DNA of 6,864 bases, taken from Planctomycetia bacterium (GTDB lineage Bacteria; Planctomycetota; UBA11346). A model generated the notes under the pieces. It saw nothing but the letters and a program-made list of their open reading frames with translations. It did not search any database and was not told the origin of the DNA. The DNA is taken from contig SYDV01000281.1 of NCBI GenBank assembly GCA_005801395.1, forward strand, positions 1-6,864. Direction: 5' to 3'. Below are positions 6,662 through 6,864 of the stretch, one piece after another (the first letter of the stretch is position 1; every line of letters begins with the position of its first letter). Both the position numbers and the translations under genes were made by a program.

Positions 6662-6864
6662 ATGGCTGACGATCCTTCACCATTATCGCAAGATGATATT
6701 GATGCGCTAATCTCGGCGGCTTCCGGGAACAACACGACGACTCCGCCTCCTGCACAGGATAAAACGCCCAGTAAAACTAATGCGACAACCATTGATCAAG
6801 ACGCGATCGATGCCCTTATTGCTGCGGCGAATAACAACGACTCTCAAGAACCCAGTCAAACGAA
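6662..6864 (+). CDS. FliM/FliY/FliN-like switch protein N-terminus with two CheY-binding-type motifs (partial)
   Basis: Sixty-seven codons are visible before the window ends. LSQDDIDALISAA (residues 8-20) closely matches the N-terminal segment of FliM and FliY, LSQxEIDALL, which binds phosphorylated CheY at the flagellar switch. A second copy, IDQDAIDALIAAA (44-56), follows 36 residues later. Between and after them lie low-complexity linkers rich in Thr, Pro, Asn, Gln and Ser, consistent with a flexible tether. An in-frame TAA at 6602 leaves ATG 6662 as the only ATG start; no Shine-Dalgarno sequence precedes it, and the leader is C-rich. The SpoA/CheC-type domain that would separate FliM, FliN and FliY lies beyond the window, so no symbol is given. 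The receiver protein at 5143-5871 is a nearby candidate ligand, but pairing is inference. A type III secretion homolog or a non-flagellar protein that borrowed the motif are alternatives. Confidence 0.78.
   Translation, partial: MADDPSPLSQDDIDALISAASGNNTTTPPPAQDKTPSKTNATTIDQDAIDALIAAANNNDSQEPSQT

Noticed and set aside
6600..6664. tRNA- or tmRNA-like 3' end (C-rich sequence ending in CCGCCA)
   Set aside because: No T-loop with a proper five-pair stem, no matching acceptor strand, and the CCA overlaps the start codon of the FliM/FliY-like gene.
6511..6792. A 93-codon minus-strand frame
   Set aside because: It runs antisense to the start of the FliM/FliY-like gene, whose motifs are clear, and its own sequence shows nothing recognisable.

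Overview
The window is an ordinary chromosomal stretch of roughly even base composition with seven genes, two of them cut by the window edges. The organism is probably a Gram-negative-type bacterium. The gene repertoire would suit the Planctomycetota/Verrucomicrobiota (PVC) group: a secreted PhoD-like phosphatase, paired secreted concanavalin-A-like (DUF1080/GH16-like) proteins, a receiver protein beside a STAS protein, and a FliM/FliN-type N-terminus. This assignment is inferred from gene content only. I see no rRNA, tRNA, insertion sequence or CRISPR array.

Left part (1-3329, plus strand): the 3' three quarters of an M20 zinc dipeptidase-type gene; a 288-base gap without a clear gene; then a 633-residue exported PhoD-like metallophosphatase with a good ribosome binding site. 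This ends at a strong hairpin (3296-3329) that can serve as a terminator from either side.

Middle part (3442-5013, minus strand): two tandem paralogous genes for small exported proteins with a predicted lectin/glucanase-like fold, about half identical by eye. Their 180-base spacer holds short direct repeats.

Right part (5143-6864, plus strand, divergent from the paralogs): a response regulator whose C-terminal half looks like a worn-out anti-sigma (RsbW-type) ATPase domain. It overlaps by 8 bases a 95-residue STAS-like protein that lacks the usual phosphorylatable serine. About 510 bases of apparently non-coding DNA follow, with a possible promoter and a hairpin-rich, C-rich leader. The window then ends in the first 67 codons of a gene with two copies of the LSQ(D/E)(D/E)IDAL(I/L) motif, the CheY-binding N-terminal helix of flagellar switch proteins FliM and FliY. 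The receiver, the partner-switch-like protein and the switch-protein N-terminus together suggest a signalling locus linked to motility or a related secretion apparatus. This right-hand module is the most interesting part of the window.
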